Below are positions 8,720 to 17,329 of a stretch of DNA of 41,093 nucleotides, one piece after another. Both the position numbers and the translations under genes were made by a program. How positions within the stretch are numbered: position 1 is the stretch's first letter; the number at the start of each line of letters is the position of its first letter. The DNA lies in assembly GCF_900141835.1 (NCBI RefSeq), contig NZ_FQZD01000033.1:1-41093 (forward strand), given 5' to 3'. The notes under the pieces were generated by a model. The model saw only the letters and a list, made by a program, of their open reading frames with translations. It was not told the origin of the DNA and ran no database searches. The stretch comes from Propionispora hippei DSM 15287 (GTDB taxonomy: Bacteria; Bacillota; Negativicutes; Propionisporales; Propionisporaceae).

Positions 8720-9878
8720 CAGCATTATCTATCGCATTACAGGTTTGGTATTCTTGGCAGTCGCGTTAACCGTCTTTTTGTTGATTTATCTGGCTAATTT
8801 GCAGATGACGGAGCAATTTAAGGAATATCTGGTAGTTCAGCACCGGGTGACCGATCACCGGATGGGGCCGGACCGGGACCACCAGGGTGCCTATGAGGTG
8901 TCGTTTACCATGGGGCCGCTGGAGCAATCTTTCCTGGCCTCGGTTCACAAATCTCTTATTTGGGTGGGACTGGCTATTTTAGCGGCCGGTTCGGTGGCCA
9001 GTTACATGCTGGCCCGCAGTATTACCGTACCGTTGCGCAATTTAAGTCAAGCTGCCGAGCAGATTGAGCGGGGAAATTTCAATCAAAGGGTGTGTGTGGA
9101 GAGCAAGGATGAAATAGGGCAATTGGCGGCTATTTTTAATCGTATGTCCGAGGCGCTGCAGATGAACTCCAACCTGCGACGGCAATTGCTGGCTAATATC
9201 GCTCATGAGTTGCGTACACCGCTGGCCGTTATCCAGGGCCATTTGGAGGGAATGATTGACGGGGTTATCGAGCCTGGCAAAGAACAGTTAACATCTTTGC
9301 ATGAAGAGGCCATCCGTTTGAATCGGCTCATTACCGATTTACGGGATTTATCGCTGGCGGAAGTTCGCCAATTGGGGCTGGAATTGAAGACAGGGGATGT
9401 AAAGCTGCTACTGGCGCGAGTGGTTTTATTACTAAAGCCGTTAGCCGATAAAAAAAGGCTGGACATTGTGCTGGAGCTGCCTGAGCAACTGCCGCCCATC
9501 GTAGTCGATCATGACCGGATAAGCCAGGTTTTTTATAACATCCTGGTTAATGCTATCCGTTATTCGCTAAACGAAGGACAAGTGAAGATAACGGCGGAAC
9601 TAAATGAGGATAAGGAAAAGCACTGGCTGTGCCTTTCCTTTCAGGATCATGGTCCAGGCATCAAACCTGAGGATATCGATTCGATTTTTGATCACTTTTA
9701 CCGGGGGGAAAAATCCAGAGACCGCAAAAGCGGCGGGTCGGGCCTGGGACTGGCTATTGTCAAGCAACTGGTTGAAATCCATGGCGGGTGGGTTGCCGTC
9801 CGGAGCGAGGCGGGAAAGGGCAGTCTGTTTCAGGTGTCTTTGCCGCTGGACAAGACTGGCGGTAATGAGCCGGGGTAG
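8709..9878 (+). CDS. Membrane sensor histidine kinase, partner of the adjacent response regulator
   Basis: The protein has 389 residues from ATG 8709, which overlaps the regulator's end. Membrane segment 1 is about 10-30. A short outside loop (31-82) holds His at 45, 50, 58 and 80. Membrane segment 2 is 83-102, HAMP about 103-155, and HisKA follows with H166 (NIAHELRTPL). HATPase_c has QVFYNILVNAIRYS (N box), DHGPGI (G1) and SGLGLAI (G2). The architecture is like BaeS/CpxA. The small loop rich in His and acidic residues suggests sensing of a metal or of membrane state rather than an organic ligand; this is inference. It is the last gene of its operon. Confidence 0.88.
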   Translation: MNHNSIIYRITGLVFLAVALTVFLLIYLANLQMTEQFKEYLVVQHRVTDHRMGPDRDHQGAYEVSFTMGPLEQSFLASVHKSLIWVGLAILAAGSVASYMLARSITVPLRNLSQAAEQIERGNFNQRVCVESKDEIGQLAAIFNRMSEALQMNSNLRRQLLANIAHELRTPLAVIQGHLEGMIDGVIEPGKEQLTSLHEEAIRLNRLITDLRDLSLAEVRQLGLELKTGDVKLLLARVVLLLKPLADKKRLDIVLELPEQLPPIVVDHDRISQVFYNILVNAIRYSLNEGQVKITAELNEDKEKHWLCLSFQDHGPGIKPEDIDSIFDHFYRGEKSRDRKSGGSGLGLAIVKQLVEIHGGWVAVRSEAGKGSLFQVSLPLDKTGGNEPG

Positions 9879-9948
9879 TAGTGCTCCTCCAACTGGATGA
9901 CCCGCGGAGCGCATTGAAGACACGTCCTAGCAATAAAAATTTATATTT

Positions 9949-9982
9949 TCTCCATAAGATATTCATATTTCTTTGTTATGAT
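9949..9982 (+). promoter_or_regulatory. Promoter with putative response-regulator box, copy 2
   Basis: The 24-bp element at 9949-9972 (TCTCCATAAGATATTCATAT then TTCT) differs from the one at 7185 at only two positions. It is followed after 4 nt by TATGAT (9977-9982). There is no recognisable -35 box, as expected for a promoter that needs an activator bound there. It drives the small exported protein at 10032. Confidence 0.65.
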
Positions 9983-10031
9983 TAAAAAATAACAAGCAGA
10001 TACTTGTGAATATATATAAGGAGGCAGTCCT

Positions 10032-10310
10032 ATGAATAAAAAAATCGTGATTGTAGTGGCACTGGCGGCATTAGTTGCCCTGTCGTTGTTTGCCATTACC
10101 TCGCAGGCTGCGGAAGCCCCCGCTGCCGAGGCTTGTGGCTGGCATGACCGGATGATGCGGCAAGCGGTAGAGCAGGGCATCATAAACTCCGAGCAGGCCG
10201 GCAGAATGAATGCGCTTATGCAACAGACGCGACCGCAAATGCATGAACAGATGAAAGAGCCGCACCATGGAGCAACGCCTGAGCACTGCAGTGATGCAAC
10301 AGTAAACTAA
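10032..10310 (+). CDS. Small exported Met/His-rich protein
   Basis: This 92-residue protein has a signal peptide (KKIVIVVALAALVALSLFAI, with likely cleavage after SQA at about residue 26). The mature part is rich in Met, His and Glu (WHDRMMRQAVEQGIINSEQA, then MNALMQQ, MHEQMKEPHHG). AVEQGIINSEQAGRM resembles the helical segment of small exported DUF2680-like proteins, but I cannot assign a family firmly. A strong AAGGAGG precedes the ATG. Its promoter carries the same box as the two-component operon upstream, so it looks like a regulon output, comparable in logic to CpxP or Spy (periplasmic stress proteins) or to a metal-binding protein. The function is inferred. Confidence 0.7.
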   Translation: MNKKIVIVVALAALVALSLFAITSQAAEAPAAEACGWHDRMMRQAVEQGIINSEQAGRMNALMQQTRPQMHEQMKEPHHGATPEHCSDATVN

Positions 10311-10311
10311 C

Positions 10312-10363
10312 AGCAAAAGTAGGACAGCGTCAGCGGCGAAAGGTGTTGACGCTGTTTCTTTTG
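10312..10363 (+). terminator. Terminator after the small exported protein
   Basis: ACAGCGTCA (10324-10332) pairs with TGACGCTGT (10347-10355), followed by TTCTTTTG. Flanking AGCAAAAG and CTTTTGCT add further pairing. Confidence 0.75.
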
Positions 10364-10518
10364 CTGCTTGATAAAACGGGAAAGGACTCTGGCGGTCGGT
10401 ATGGAATATCATTCTGTTAAAGAAGCTTTGGTGGCTTCAGCGGCAGAGAAAAAACTGCAAGGACAGTGCAGAAAGTTGCCGCAAGCAGAGCAGGCTGAAC
10501 CTTGATGGGAGGATGTTC

Positions 10519-11646
10519 ATGAAAATAAGAGGGGTTATTCGATGTATAGTGATGCTGATAGGATTATTGGGTTTTATGTCGGTGCAGGCACTGGCAGCGA
10601 CCCAAGACGAGGCGGGAAAGCAGCTTCCGCAAATTGATTATTTGCAGGGTGTGGTCTTAAAGGTACAGCCTTTGTCTCAATTGAAAAAGGTACAGGGGAT
10701 GAGCGGGGCCGAGCTTGTGGATATCCGCCTGACGGCAGGCGAGGAGACCGGCAAAGAAATTAAAGTCACCAATTATAAAATGGACAGGCCTGGCTTTGAC
10801 TTGCATCCTGCAGCCGGTGACAAAGTCATTGTTGCCGTTTCGCAGGATGCTGGTGGAAAAACATATCATTTAGCCGATTATGATAGGATGCCTTATGTGT
10901 ATGTTTTACTGGGAGCTTTTGCGCTTACGCTGATCGCTGTTGGCGGAAAAGTAGGAATCAAATCGCTGTTTGTTGTCTGTTTTGCTATTTTTACCATTCT
11001 TCAGGGAATGATACCGCTCATTTTGGGCAGACATTTGAATTTGATTTTGGCGACATGGCTGACCAGTGCGCTGATCGCCATAGTAACTCAGATTACGGTA
11101 AGCGGCTGGAACGCAAAAACCTGGGGAGCCATTGCCGGTACAGTCGGCGGGGTGGCTGTGGCCGGCCTGCTGGCTGTTCTTTCGATCCAAACCATGCATT
11201 TGACCGGCCTTGATAATGAGGAAGCTATCATGTTAAAGGTGACTTATCTGGCGGATATTGATTTTCAGGAAGTGCTATTTGCCGGCATTGTGATGGGAGC
11301 GCTGGGGGCCGTGATGGATGTGGCCATATCCATCGCCTCCGCTCAATATGAAATCAAGAGCTCCTGTCCGCAATACGGTTTTAAAGAGTTGTATAAGGCC
11401 GGAATCAATGTGGGGCGGGATGTTATGGGCACCATGTCCAATACGCTGGTGCTGGCTTACCTGGGCAGTTCGTTGCCGCTCTTACTTTTGCTTTCCGCCC
11501 AGGAACACGTACCGCTGCTGCGGATTGTCAACCTCAATCTGATTACCACGGAAGTGGCCCGGACGATTACCGGCAGTATTGGCCTTATCTGCTCCATTCC
11601 GCTGGCCGCACTGGCTACGGCGTTCTTTTTAAGCAAAAATAGATAA
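10519..11646 (+). CDS. YibE/F-family membrane protein
   Basis: The protein has 375 residues from ATG 10519. GGGAGG ends directly at the ATG at 10513, so the second ATG has the better spacing. An N-terminal signal segment is followed by a soluble domain of about 95 residues outside the membrane (IDYLQGVVLKVQPL and EIKVTNYKMDRPGFDLHPAAGDKVIV, an OB-like fold). About seven or eight membrane helices follow, with the family's GIVMGALGAVMDVAISIAS and GRDVMGTMSNTLVLAYLGS blocks. The YibE/F family (PF07907) has no established biochemical role. It lies between the two-component block and the convergent permease pair, and ends 1 bp before the opposing gene. Confidence 0.85.
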   Translation: MKIRGVIRCIVMLIGLLGFMSVQALAATQDEAGKQLPQIDYLQGVVLKVQPLSQLKKVQGMSGAELVDIRLTAGEETGKEIKVTNYKMDRPGFDLHPAAGDKVIVAVSQDAGGKTYHLADYDRMPYVYVLLGAFALTLIAVGGKVGIKSLFVVCFAIFTILQGMIPLILGRHLNLILATWLTSALIAIVTQITVSGWNAKTWGAIAGTVGGVAVAGLLAVLSIQTMHLTGLDNEEAIMLKVTYLADIDFQEVLFAGIVMGALGAVMDVAISIASAQYEIKSSCPQYGFKELYKAGINVGRDVMGTMSNTLVLAYLGSSLPLLLLLSAQEHVPLLRIVNLNLITTEVARTITGSIGLICSIPLAALATAFFLSKNR

Positions 11647-11647
11647 C

Positions 11648-12424
11648 TTATTCATTGGTGTAGGGAAATACATAAGGCTTTTCCGGTGCGGCGACTTTTT
11701 CCACCGAGGTTAATTGAATAACCGGTGTGTCTTGATCTTTGTAGCGTCCCATCGCAATCACACCTGTCCCGGATAGCCACGTGCCGTCCGGGTATTTTTT
11801 TGCATCGGTGACTTCGCACATGACACCGTAAGGCAGGGCGTCGGCGGCGCAGCAAACCATGACATAGCGGACTAGCGATAACTGGCGGTCTTCCAAACCG
11901 GGGCTCCGGAAAACAAAGCCGGTCATGGTAACCTTTTTGCCGATATAGTCCTGGGGGAAATCGTTGATTTCACTCATGACTTCCGTATAGTTGTTACTGT
12001 CTGCCACGATGGTTTCCGCTTGCTGCAGCGCTTCCTTCAGTGGGCGAGGCTGGCTGGCAACGGCCGTTGCCAGGACAGATGTCTGGCTGTTTAAGCCTTT
12101 ACTGGCAACAAGACTGGCATTGAGCATCTGGTCGGGTAACAGGACGGCTAAGAGGAGAATAATGCAAAAAGGCAGGTACTTTCCATAGTGATGATGTGTA
12201 TGGCATGGTGAGGGAAGCAGCAGATCAAAGAACTGAATGACCAGTAAGGGAAGCAGCAGCCAGTAAGCGTAGCGGACAAGCGGGGAGAACCGCGGATTGA
12301 TATAGTAGGAAAACTGGTCGGTCATATCCAGCCAGACAAACAGGCTGATCAACCCTGTCAAGAGCAGAAAGCGCACAAGCGCTTCCCAGTGAAATGCTGT
12401 GGCAGGACGTTTTCTCGGCTTCAT
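11648..12424 (-). CDS. TIGR03943 family protein (DUF1980), partner of the DUF318 permease
   Basis: The protein has 258 residues from the ATG at 12424-12422, preceded by AAGGAGGGG and a 6-nt spacer. Two N-terminal membrane segments are followed by a His cluster (CHTHHHYGKY), another membrane segment and an exported or surface domain (NDFPQDYIGKKVTMTGFVFR and RYVMVCCAADALPYGVMCEV). This matches the family encoded next to UPF0718/DUF318 permeases, such as B. subtilis YcgQ with YcgR. The two probably form one membrane complex. The substrate is unknown; Cys and His residues in both proteins hint at a metal. It lies 16 bp downstream of the permease gene. Confidence 0.8.
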   Translation of the reverse strand: MKPRKRPATAFHWEALVRFLLLTGLISLFVWLDMTDQFSYYINPRFSPLVRYAYWLLLPLLVIQFFDLLLPSPCHTHHHYGKYLPFCIILLLAVLLPDQMLNASLVASKGLNSQTSVLATAVASQPRPLKEALQQAETIVADSNNYTEVMSEINDFPQDYIGKKVTMTGFVFRSPGLEDRQLSLVRYVMVCCAADALPYGVMCEVTDAKKYPDGTWLSGTGVIAMGRYKDQDTPVIQLTSVEKVAAPEKPYVFPYTNE

Positions 12425-12440
12425 GCAAAGCCCCTCCTTC

Positions 12441-13403
12441 TTATAAAACATTTAACAAATAGGCCAGGCCGCCGCAGAGTAAAATGACAGTAACCGTGAG
12501 CGTGGCTACAAAGCGGGTTTTAAATACATGGAGCAGCATGAGCAGGTTCTTGGCATCAATCATAGGGCCGAAAACCATAAAGGCGATCAGCGAACCGGGC
12601 GTAAAACTGCTGCTGAACGAGGCGGCAATAAAAGCGTCGGCCGAGGAACAGACGGAAACGCTGAAGGCAAACAGCAGCATGACGATAACGGAGTACAGTG
12701 GGTCCTTCCCCAGTCCTAACAATAGTTGCCGGGGCAGCAGGAGTTGCAGGGCTGCCCCCAGCATGGCTCCCAGCAGCAAATATTTCCCCATGTCAAAGAA
12801 TTCAGCGCCGGCGTCACGGAAAGTATACATAATTTTTTCAGCAAAAGAGGCATTAGGCTGGACCGGGGAGGCGTGACAGCCGCAGGAACAGGCTGTTTCC
12901 TGGGATTCATGGGAAGTTTGCCGCAGCGCTTTGTCGCCAAAAAGAAGATCTACCGTCAGACCGGCACAGCAGGCAATGGCAAAAGCCGCTGCTAGGCGAT
13001 ATAAAAGCATCAGGCTGTTGCCGTTAAAGGCGAACCAGGTCGCTGTGGCAACTACGGGATTGATAATCGGGGCGGCCAGCATAAAGGTAATGGCGAAGCG
13101 AAGCGGCACCCCTTTCAAAAGCAGACGGCGCACGATGGGGACCATACCGCAATCGCATACAGGAAACAACATACCCAGGAGGGCGGCCATCAGCAAGGAG
13201 AATAAGGTGTTTTTGGGGATGCATTTTTGTATGGTGTTCTCGGACAGGAAGTGATTCATTCCGGCGGAGATCAGCACACTAAGCAAGACAAAGGGAAAAG
13301 CCTCGATGACGATGCTTAGCAGGATGATTTTAAAATTAATCAGGTTTTGTAAATCAAAATTTCTCAAACCGTATTGCACGGCAAATGCCAAGTTGTCCAG
13401 CAT
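12441..13403 (-). CDS. DUF318/UPF0718 family permease
   Basis: This 320-residue protein has about eight membrane helices. PVCDCGMVPIVRRLLLKG and the LAAPIINPVV segment are the signature of PF03773 permeases. The cytosolic loop between the halves carries CSCGCH, a likely metal-binding motif. The second half repeats the pattern with FSVSVCSSADAFIAASF and GPMIDAKN. ATG 13403-13401 has AGGAGGGAG just upstream. It is the first gene of a two-gene operon. The exported substrate is not known, and the Cys/His motifs make a thiophilic metal plausible. The upstream region has a GCATA-N5-TATGC inverted repeat at 13446-13460. Confidence 0.82.
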   Translation of the reverse strand: MLDNLAFAVQYGLRNFDLQNLINFKIILLSIVIEAFPFVLLSVLISAGMNHFLSENTIQKCIPKNTLFSLLMAALLGMLFPVCDCGMVPIVRRLLLKGVPLRFAITFMLAAPIINPVVATATWFAFNGNSLMLLYRLAAAFAIACCAGLTVDLLFGDKALRQTSHESQETACSCGCHASPVQPNASFAEKIMYTFRDAGAEFFDMGKYLLLGAMLGAALQLLLPRQLLLGLGKDPLYSVIVMLLFAFSVSVCSSADAFIAASFSSSFTPGSLIAFMVFGPMIDAKNLLMLLHVFKTRFVATLTVTVILLCGGLAYLLNVL

Positions 13404-13445
13404 AATCTCCCTCCTAACAGGTAACTTTTATATGACTATTCAGCA

Positions 13446-13460
13446 GCATAAAAAATATGC
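13446..13460. promoter_or_regulatory. Short inverted repeat upstream of the DUF318 permease
   Basis: GCATA-AAAAA-TATGC, 43 nt upstream of the permease start, in an AT-rich promoter region. It is a possible operator; no matching copy was found elsewhere. Confidence 0.25.
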
Positions 13461-13604
13461 ATTTCTAATGTGGCCCCAAGAGTATCTTCCTGGTGAAAAA
13501 AGGGTCTTTGCAAAGTTTGGTGAATTACACCTATAACAGGCTAATCGGGCAGGGGAAAATGCGGCGCAATTAGCACAAACGGAATAGGCAGGGATGGTGC
13601 TTCC

Positions 13605-14132
13605 ATGGATGGATATAAACGAATGATCAAGAGCCTGGTGCTGGCGATGAGTTTGCTGTTGCTGGGTACGGCGCAGGCTACAATGGAGCCGGCGCGGTTT
13701 GCGGCAGTTGAACAGGACGGTTCGGTGATTGCACAATTTGATACACAGACACTGGCTTATGAAAAGGATCCTTACCGGGATGAATTGCTGGTCAATGTTT
13801 GGCTTAAGACGACGCCGGACAATATGTTAGATTCTTATCAATTGCAGCATTATCTGTTCCGCGTGACAAAACGGGAGATCATGCTGCTTGATCAGGTTGA
13901 CTATAGTAGAAGCGGCGGTGTCCTGTCGCGAATCACCAAGGATTATAATCCGGCCCTGTGGACGGCGCCGGTGCCGGAAACGGCGGAGGAAAGTTATTAT
14001 TCGGCTGTGTTGAAATACGCCCAGGCTCATGACAAAGAGCTGCGGGCCGCCGTTAAACCCAAGGCAGATAACAAGAAGCGCAAAGATCAGTTGGCCGGCT
14101 TGGGACTGTTCATTGTAGCTACTAATTTGTAA
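13605..14132 (+). CDS. Exported protein of unknown function
   Basis: This 175-residue protein has a signal peptide (MIKSLVLAMSLLLLGTAQA, with likely cleavage before TMEPA). The mature part has VIAQFDTQTLAYEKDPYRDE, LLVNVWLKTTPD and a basic C-terminal region (KPKADNKKRKDQ) followed by a hydrophobic end, LAGLGLFIVATNL. The pattern of a stored-residue strand followed by VWLK and a YLFRVTKREIMLLD strand loosely resembles the surface-adhesin-E-like fold common in Negativicutes, but I do not assign it. ATG 13605 has AGGGATGG upstream; an inner ATG at 13623 is a possible alternative. It stands alone between divergent and downstream operons. Confidence 0.6.
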   Translation: MDGYKRMIKSLVLAMSLLLLGTAQATMEPARFAAVEQDGSVIAQFDTQTLAYEKDPYRDELLVNVWLKTTPDNMLDSYQLQHYLFRVTKREIMLLDQVDYSRSGGVLSRITKDYNPALWTAPVPETAEESYYSAVLKYAQAHDKELRAAVKPKADNKKRKDQLAGLGLFIVATNL

Positions 14133-14238
14133 GACAGCGGGCCACGGTCCGGGCGAATATGACTGGCCGGCGGTTAAGACAGTGTGTCGCGAGAGACAAT
14201 AAAGATAAGCGTGTAACCAATAGTAAAGGGAGTCGTAG

Positions 14239-15300
14239 ATGATGAGCAAATATTGGAGTAAAGCAGTGCAGGGACTGGATCCCTATATTCCCGGTGAACA
14301 GCCGAAGGATAAAGTTTATGTAAAATTAAATACTAATGAAAATCCGTATCCGCCTTCGCCGAAGGCGGTTCAGGCTATGCAGGCGGCGGCCGACGACAAG
14401 CTTAGATTATATCCTCCACCCGCCTGTGATGAGCTTAGGGATACGATTGGTGCGTATTACGGACTGAAAAAGGAACAGGTATTTGTCGGAAACGGTTCGG
14501 ATGAGGTATTGGCCTTTAGTTTTATGGCATTCTTTGATCCCGGCTCACCGATCCTGTTTCCCGATATTACTTACAGCTTTTATCCGGTTTACGCGGCACT
14601 ATTTCACATTGATTACCAACTGGTCACGCTTAATGAGGATTTTTCCATTCCGGTGGAAGGCTTCTGGCAACCTAACGGCGGTATTATTTTCCCTAATCCC
14701 AATGCCCCTACCGGGCGTTACTTATCGTTGGCCGCCATTGAAACTATTTTGCGAAAAAACCGGGATCAGGTGGTCATTGTCGACGAAGCCTATATTGATT
14801 TTGGCGGTGAGTCGGCCGTAAAGCTTCTCCGAAACTATGACAACCTGCTGATCATTCAGACCCTTTCCAAGTCACGTTCATTAGCCGGACTGCGGGTCGG
14901 TTTTGCTCTGGGCAGCGTCGAACTGATTGAGGCGCTGGACAGGGTGAAAAATTCGATCAATTCCTATACCCTGGACCGCATTGCTTTGGCCGGTGCAGTG
15001 GAAGCCTTTAAGGACGAAGTCCATTTTGAAGAAACCAGACAAAAAATTATGGCTACCAGGCAGCGGGTGGTGGTCAGTGTGGAAAAACTGGGTTTTGAGG
15101 TTGTGCCGTCGACGGCCAATCTGATTTTTATCAGTCATCCGATTGTGCCGGCCGAACGGATTTTCCGGGAACTGCGTGAGCGGGGCGTGCTGGTGCGATA
15201 TTTTAAGAAGCCTCGGATTGACAATTTTCTGCGGGTCAGTATCGGTTCCGATGAAGAAATGGATTGCTTTTTGACAGCCCTGCGGGATATCGTAAAATAA
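14239..15300 (+). CDS. hisC: Histidinol-phosphate aminotransferase
   Basis: This 353-residue class I/II PLP aminotransferase converts imidazole-acetol phosphate and glutamate to histidinol phosphate. The Schiff-base Lys is K211 (TLSKSRSLAGLRVGFA). The substrate and PLP sites include LNTNENPYPPSP (30-41), GNGSDEVL (85-92), FPNPNAPTG (151-159) and VDEAYIDF (181-188). It is first in a tight plus-strand cluster with msrA and the HD gene. No other his gene is near, so this may be the only or a second copy; related enzymes also act on other amino acids. Confidence 0.9.
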   Translation: MMSKYWSKAVQGLDPYIPGEQPKDKVYVKLNTNENPYPPSPKAVQAMQAAADDKLRLYPPPACDELRDTIGAYYGLKKEQVFVGNGSDEVLAFSFMAFFDPGSPILFPDITYSFYPVYAALFHIDYQLVTLNEDFSIPVEGFWQPNGGIIFPNPNAPTGRYLSLAAIETILRKNRDQVVIVDEAYIDFGGESAVKLLRNYDNLLIIQTLSKSRSLAGLRVGFALGSVELIEALDRVKNSINSYTLDRIALAGAVEAFKDEVHFEETRQKIMATRQRVVVSVEKLGFEVVPSTANLIFISHPIVPAERIFRELRERGVLVRYFKKPRIDNFLRVSIGSDEEMDCFLTALRDIVK

Positions 15301-15321
15301 CAGTAACAGGGAGGAAATATT

Positions 15322-15819
15322 ATGAAAAAAATCTGGCTGGCTGGTGGCTGCTTCTGGGGTGTTGAGGCCTATTATCAGCAGTTGAAGGGTGTCATCTCCA
15401 CGATGGTGGGCTATGGACAGGGAAAGACGGAGGCACCTTCCTATGAGGCGGTTTGCTCCGGTCAGACCGGCCATGCCGAAATTTGCGAAGTGGTTTATGA
15501 TGAGAATGTGTTGCCATTGGTCAAACTATTGGAGCACTATTTCCGCATCATTGATCCGACCACACTGAACTATCAGGGGCACGATCAGGGGACACAGTAC
15601 CGGACGGGAGTATATTTTACCGATCCTGCCGATCAGCCGGTCATTGCCGGTTTTCTTTACAGCCAGCAACTGCATTACAACCGGCCTATTGTTGTGGAAG
15701 TGGAGGAACTGAGGAATTTCTATCCCGCCGAGGAATACCACCAGGCTTATTTAGATAAAAATCCGCACGGCTACTGCCATGTCAATCTGTCTGTGGCCAG
15801 GCCAGAAGAACGGAAATAA
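15322..15819 (+). CDS. msrA: Peptide methionine-(S)-S-oxide reductase
   Basis: This 165-residue cytosolic MsrA reduces Met-S-sulfoxide in proteins. The catalytic Cys is C10 in AGGCFWGVE. GYGQGKTEAPSYEAVCSGQTGHAE, YFRIIDPTTLNYQGHDQGTQYRTG and AEEYHQAYL are the usual family blocks. The end GYCHVN holds a Cys that could serve as resolving residue. A GGAGG ribosome site lies 7 nt upstream. It follows hisC by 21 bp. An oxidative-damage repair role fits an anaerobe exposed to air. Confidence 0.93.
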   Translation: MKKIWLAGGCFWGVEAYYQQLKGVISTMVGYGQGKTEAPSYEAVCSGQTGHAEICEVVYDENVLPLVKLLEHYFRIIDPTTLNYQGHDQGTQYRTGVYFTDPADQPVIAGFLYSQQLHYNRPIVVEVEELRNFYPAEEYHQAYLDKNPHGYCHVNLSVARPEERK

Positions 15820-15846
15820 CCGGCAAGCAGGGAGAGGTGGAAGAAG

Positions 15847-17040
15847 ATGATTCGCAAGGTATTGCTGGAGTTTATCCATGAAAGCGCTCATATGCAACGC
15901 TGGAACGACCATATCCGTCCTAAGGGGTTTACCGAACTGGATAAACAGGCGCAAAAGATGGTTATTGCCTATGTGCTGGCCCGCTTTCAGACGGAGGAAA
16001 GTACTGGACCGGTTAGCTGGCAGGCGATTATTGAGGGCGGTTTATTTGAGTTTTTGCACCGGATTGTTTTAACCGATATAAAACCGCCGGTATATTACGA
16101 ACTGATGGCGCGCCATGGCAAGCAGATCAATACCTGGGTGCTGGCTGAGCTAAAACCCCGCGTGGATTGCCTGGGCAGTGATTTTTACCGGAGGATGGAA
16201 GACTACTTTACCGAACCGGACTGCTGCCTGCTGGAAAAGAAAATCTTAAAGGCCGCTCACTTCCTGGCAACGCAGTGGGAGTTTCAGATTATACGCAAGC
16301 TGAATTCCAACATATACGGGCTGGAAGAAACCGAAGCCCGCATTGCCAATGAGATCGAGGAGCACTATGATCTGATCGGAGTGCAGAAAATAGCTTTGCA
16401 TAAAAAGGCCAACCATTTTATCGAATTGGTCGGCCAGCTTCGCTTTCAGCAACGCTGGGCCCAGTCGCCACGGGTGCCGGAGACCTCGGTTATGGGACAT
16501 ATGCTGATTGTGGCTTTGCTGTCATATATGGTTTCGGTTATTGAACTGAAGGCTTGCAATCAGCGGGCGGTCAACAACTTCTTCGCCGGGCTGTTCCATG
16601 ATTTGCCGGAGGTGCTCACACGGGATATTGTCTCACCGGTCAAACGTTCGGTTGCCGGCTTGGATGAGCTCATTAAAGAAATTGAAAACAGCCAGGTGAG
16701 GGCCAAGTTGTACCCCTTGATTCCCACAGCCTGGCAAAAAGAACTGGAATACTTTATGCAGGACGAGTTTGCCAGCAAAATTATGCTGCAGGGCCAGATC
16801 AAAAAGGTCACATCTGAGGAGATTTCCCGGCAGTATAATGAGGACCGATATGCACCGATAGACGGAGAGATTATCAAGGCCTGCGATCATTTGGCCGCCT
16901 ATATGGAGGCGAGCTTATCCCGGTCGCATGGCATCATGTCGCGCCATTTGCGTGACGGTCTGGAAACGCTATATGCGGTCTATCAAAACAAGAAGATTGC
17001 CGGTGTGGATTTCGGCCAATTATTCGATTACTTCAAATAA
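15847..17040 (+). CDS. HD-domain protein with two HD-like regions
   Basis: In this 397-residue protein, residues 7-75 have HESAHMQRWNDHIRPKGF and resemble an HD-type N-terminus. A second, clearer HD core (about 205-345) has GHMLIVALLSYMVS, then LFHDLPEVLTRDIVSPVK with the HD pair and the metal-site Asp of HD_3/YfbR-like 5'-nucleotidases, and IIKACDHLAAYMEASL. The substrate is probably a nucleotide but cannot be read from the sequence. It follows msrA by 27 bp and is likely in the same transcript. Confidence 0.7.
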   Translation: MIRKVLLEFIHESAHMQRWNDHIRPKGFTELDKQAQKMVIAYVLARFQTEESTGPVSWQAIIEGGLFEFLHRIVLTDIKPPVYYELMARHGKQINTWVLAELKPRVDCLGSDFYRRMEDYFTEPDCCLLEKKILKAAHFLATQWEFQIIRKLNSNIYGLEETEARIANEIEEHYDLIGVQKIALHKKANHFIELVGQLRFQQRWAQSPRVPETSVMGHMLIVALLSYMVSVIELKACNQRAVNNFFAGLFHDLPEVLTRDIVSPVKRSVAGLDELIKEIENSQVRAKLYPLIPTAWQKELEYFMQDEFASKIMLQGQIKKVTSEEISRQYNEDRYAPIDGEIIKACDHLAAYMEASLSRSHGIMSRHLRDGLETLYAVYQNKKIAGVDFGQLFDYFK

Positions 17041-17297
17041 AAGAACAGAATTTTTCCGGTCAACCACCGGGTTAATGGGACTGTTAGCCTGGCGGAAGAT
17101 TTGCAAGGTCAAAAGATGCGTATAAGAGAATGACGCCGGCTGCGTCAGGCAGGACTTGGCACGAGCCAAGTCTTTCTTATTGGTCAAAAACACAAAACCC
17201 GGAGGTTAGCCGCACTCTTGCGGGGTTTTGCTGAAGACGCCGGACGAAAAGAAGATCTGTCAGGACAGACAGCGCGAATAAATCAGTGGTTTTTTTA
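17041..17297. other. Intergenic region with terminators
   Basis: The only features seen are two hairpins. One is at 17153-17172 and is listed separately. A weaker one has AAAACCC and GGGGTTTT arms at about 17190-17230. No gene was found. Confidence 0.5.
17153..17180 (+). terminator. Terminator of the hisC-msrA-HD cluster
   Basis: GACTTGGC (17153-17160) and GCCAAGTC (17165-17172) form a perfect 8-bp stem with an ACGA loop, followed by TTTCTTAT. Confidence 0.75.
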
Positions 17298-17326
17298 TTG
17301 ACAGTTAGCAAAAATTATATGATAAT
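17298..17326 (+). promoter_or_regulatory. Promoter of the TetR-family gene
   Basis: TTGACA (17298-17303), 17-nt spacer, GATAAT (17321-17326). The operator at 17330-17355 begins 4 nt downstream and covers the transcription start. Confidence 0.7.
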
Positions 17327-17329
17327 AAG

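Noticed and set aside
10401..10508. Short frame MEYHSVKEALVASAAEKKLQ of 35 codons before the YibE/F gene
   Set aside because: No ribosome site upstream and no known family; kept only as a remote possibility.
14181..14200. TGTC-N-GACA inverted repeat before hisC as a T-box or operator
   Set aside because: Too short and unsupported; no T-box elements such as the conserved TGG-binding bulge were seen.
14881..15474. 197-codon minus-strand frame across hisC and msrA
   Set aside because: Antisense to two well-supported genes; no ribosome site or motif.
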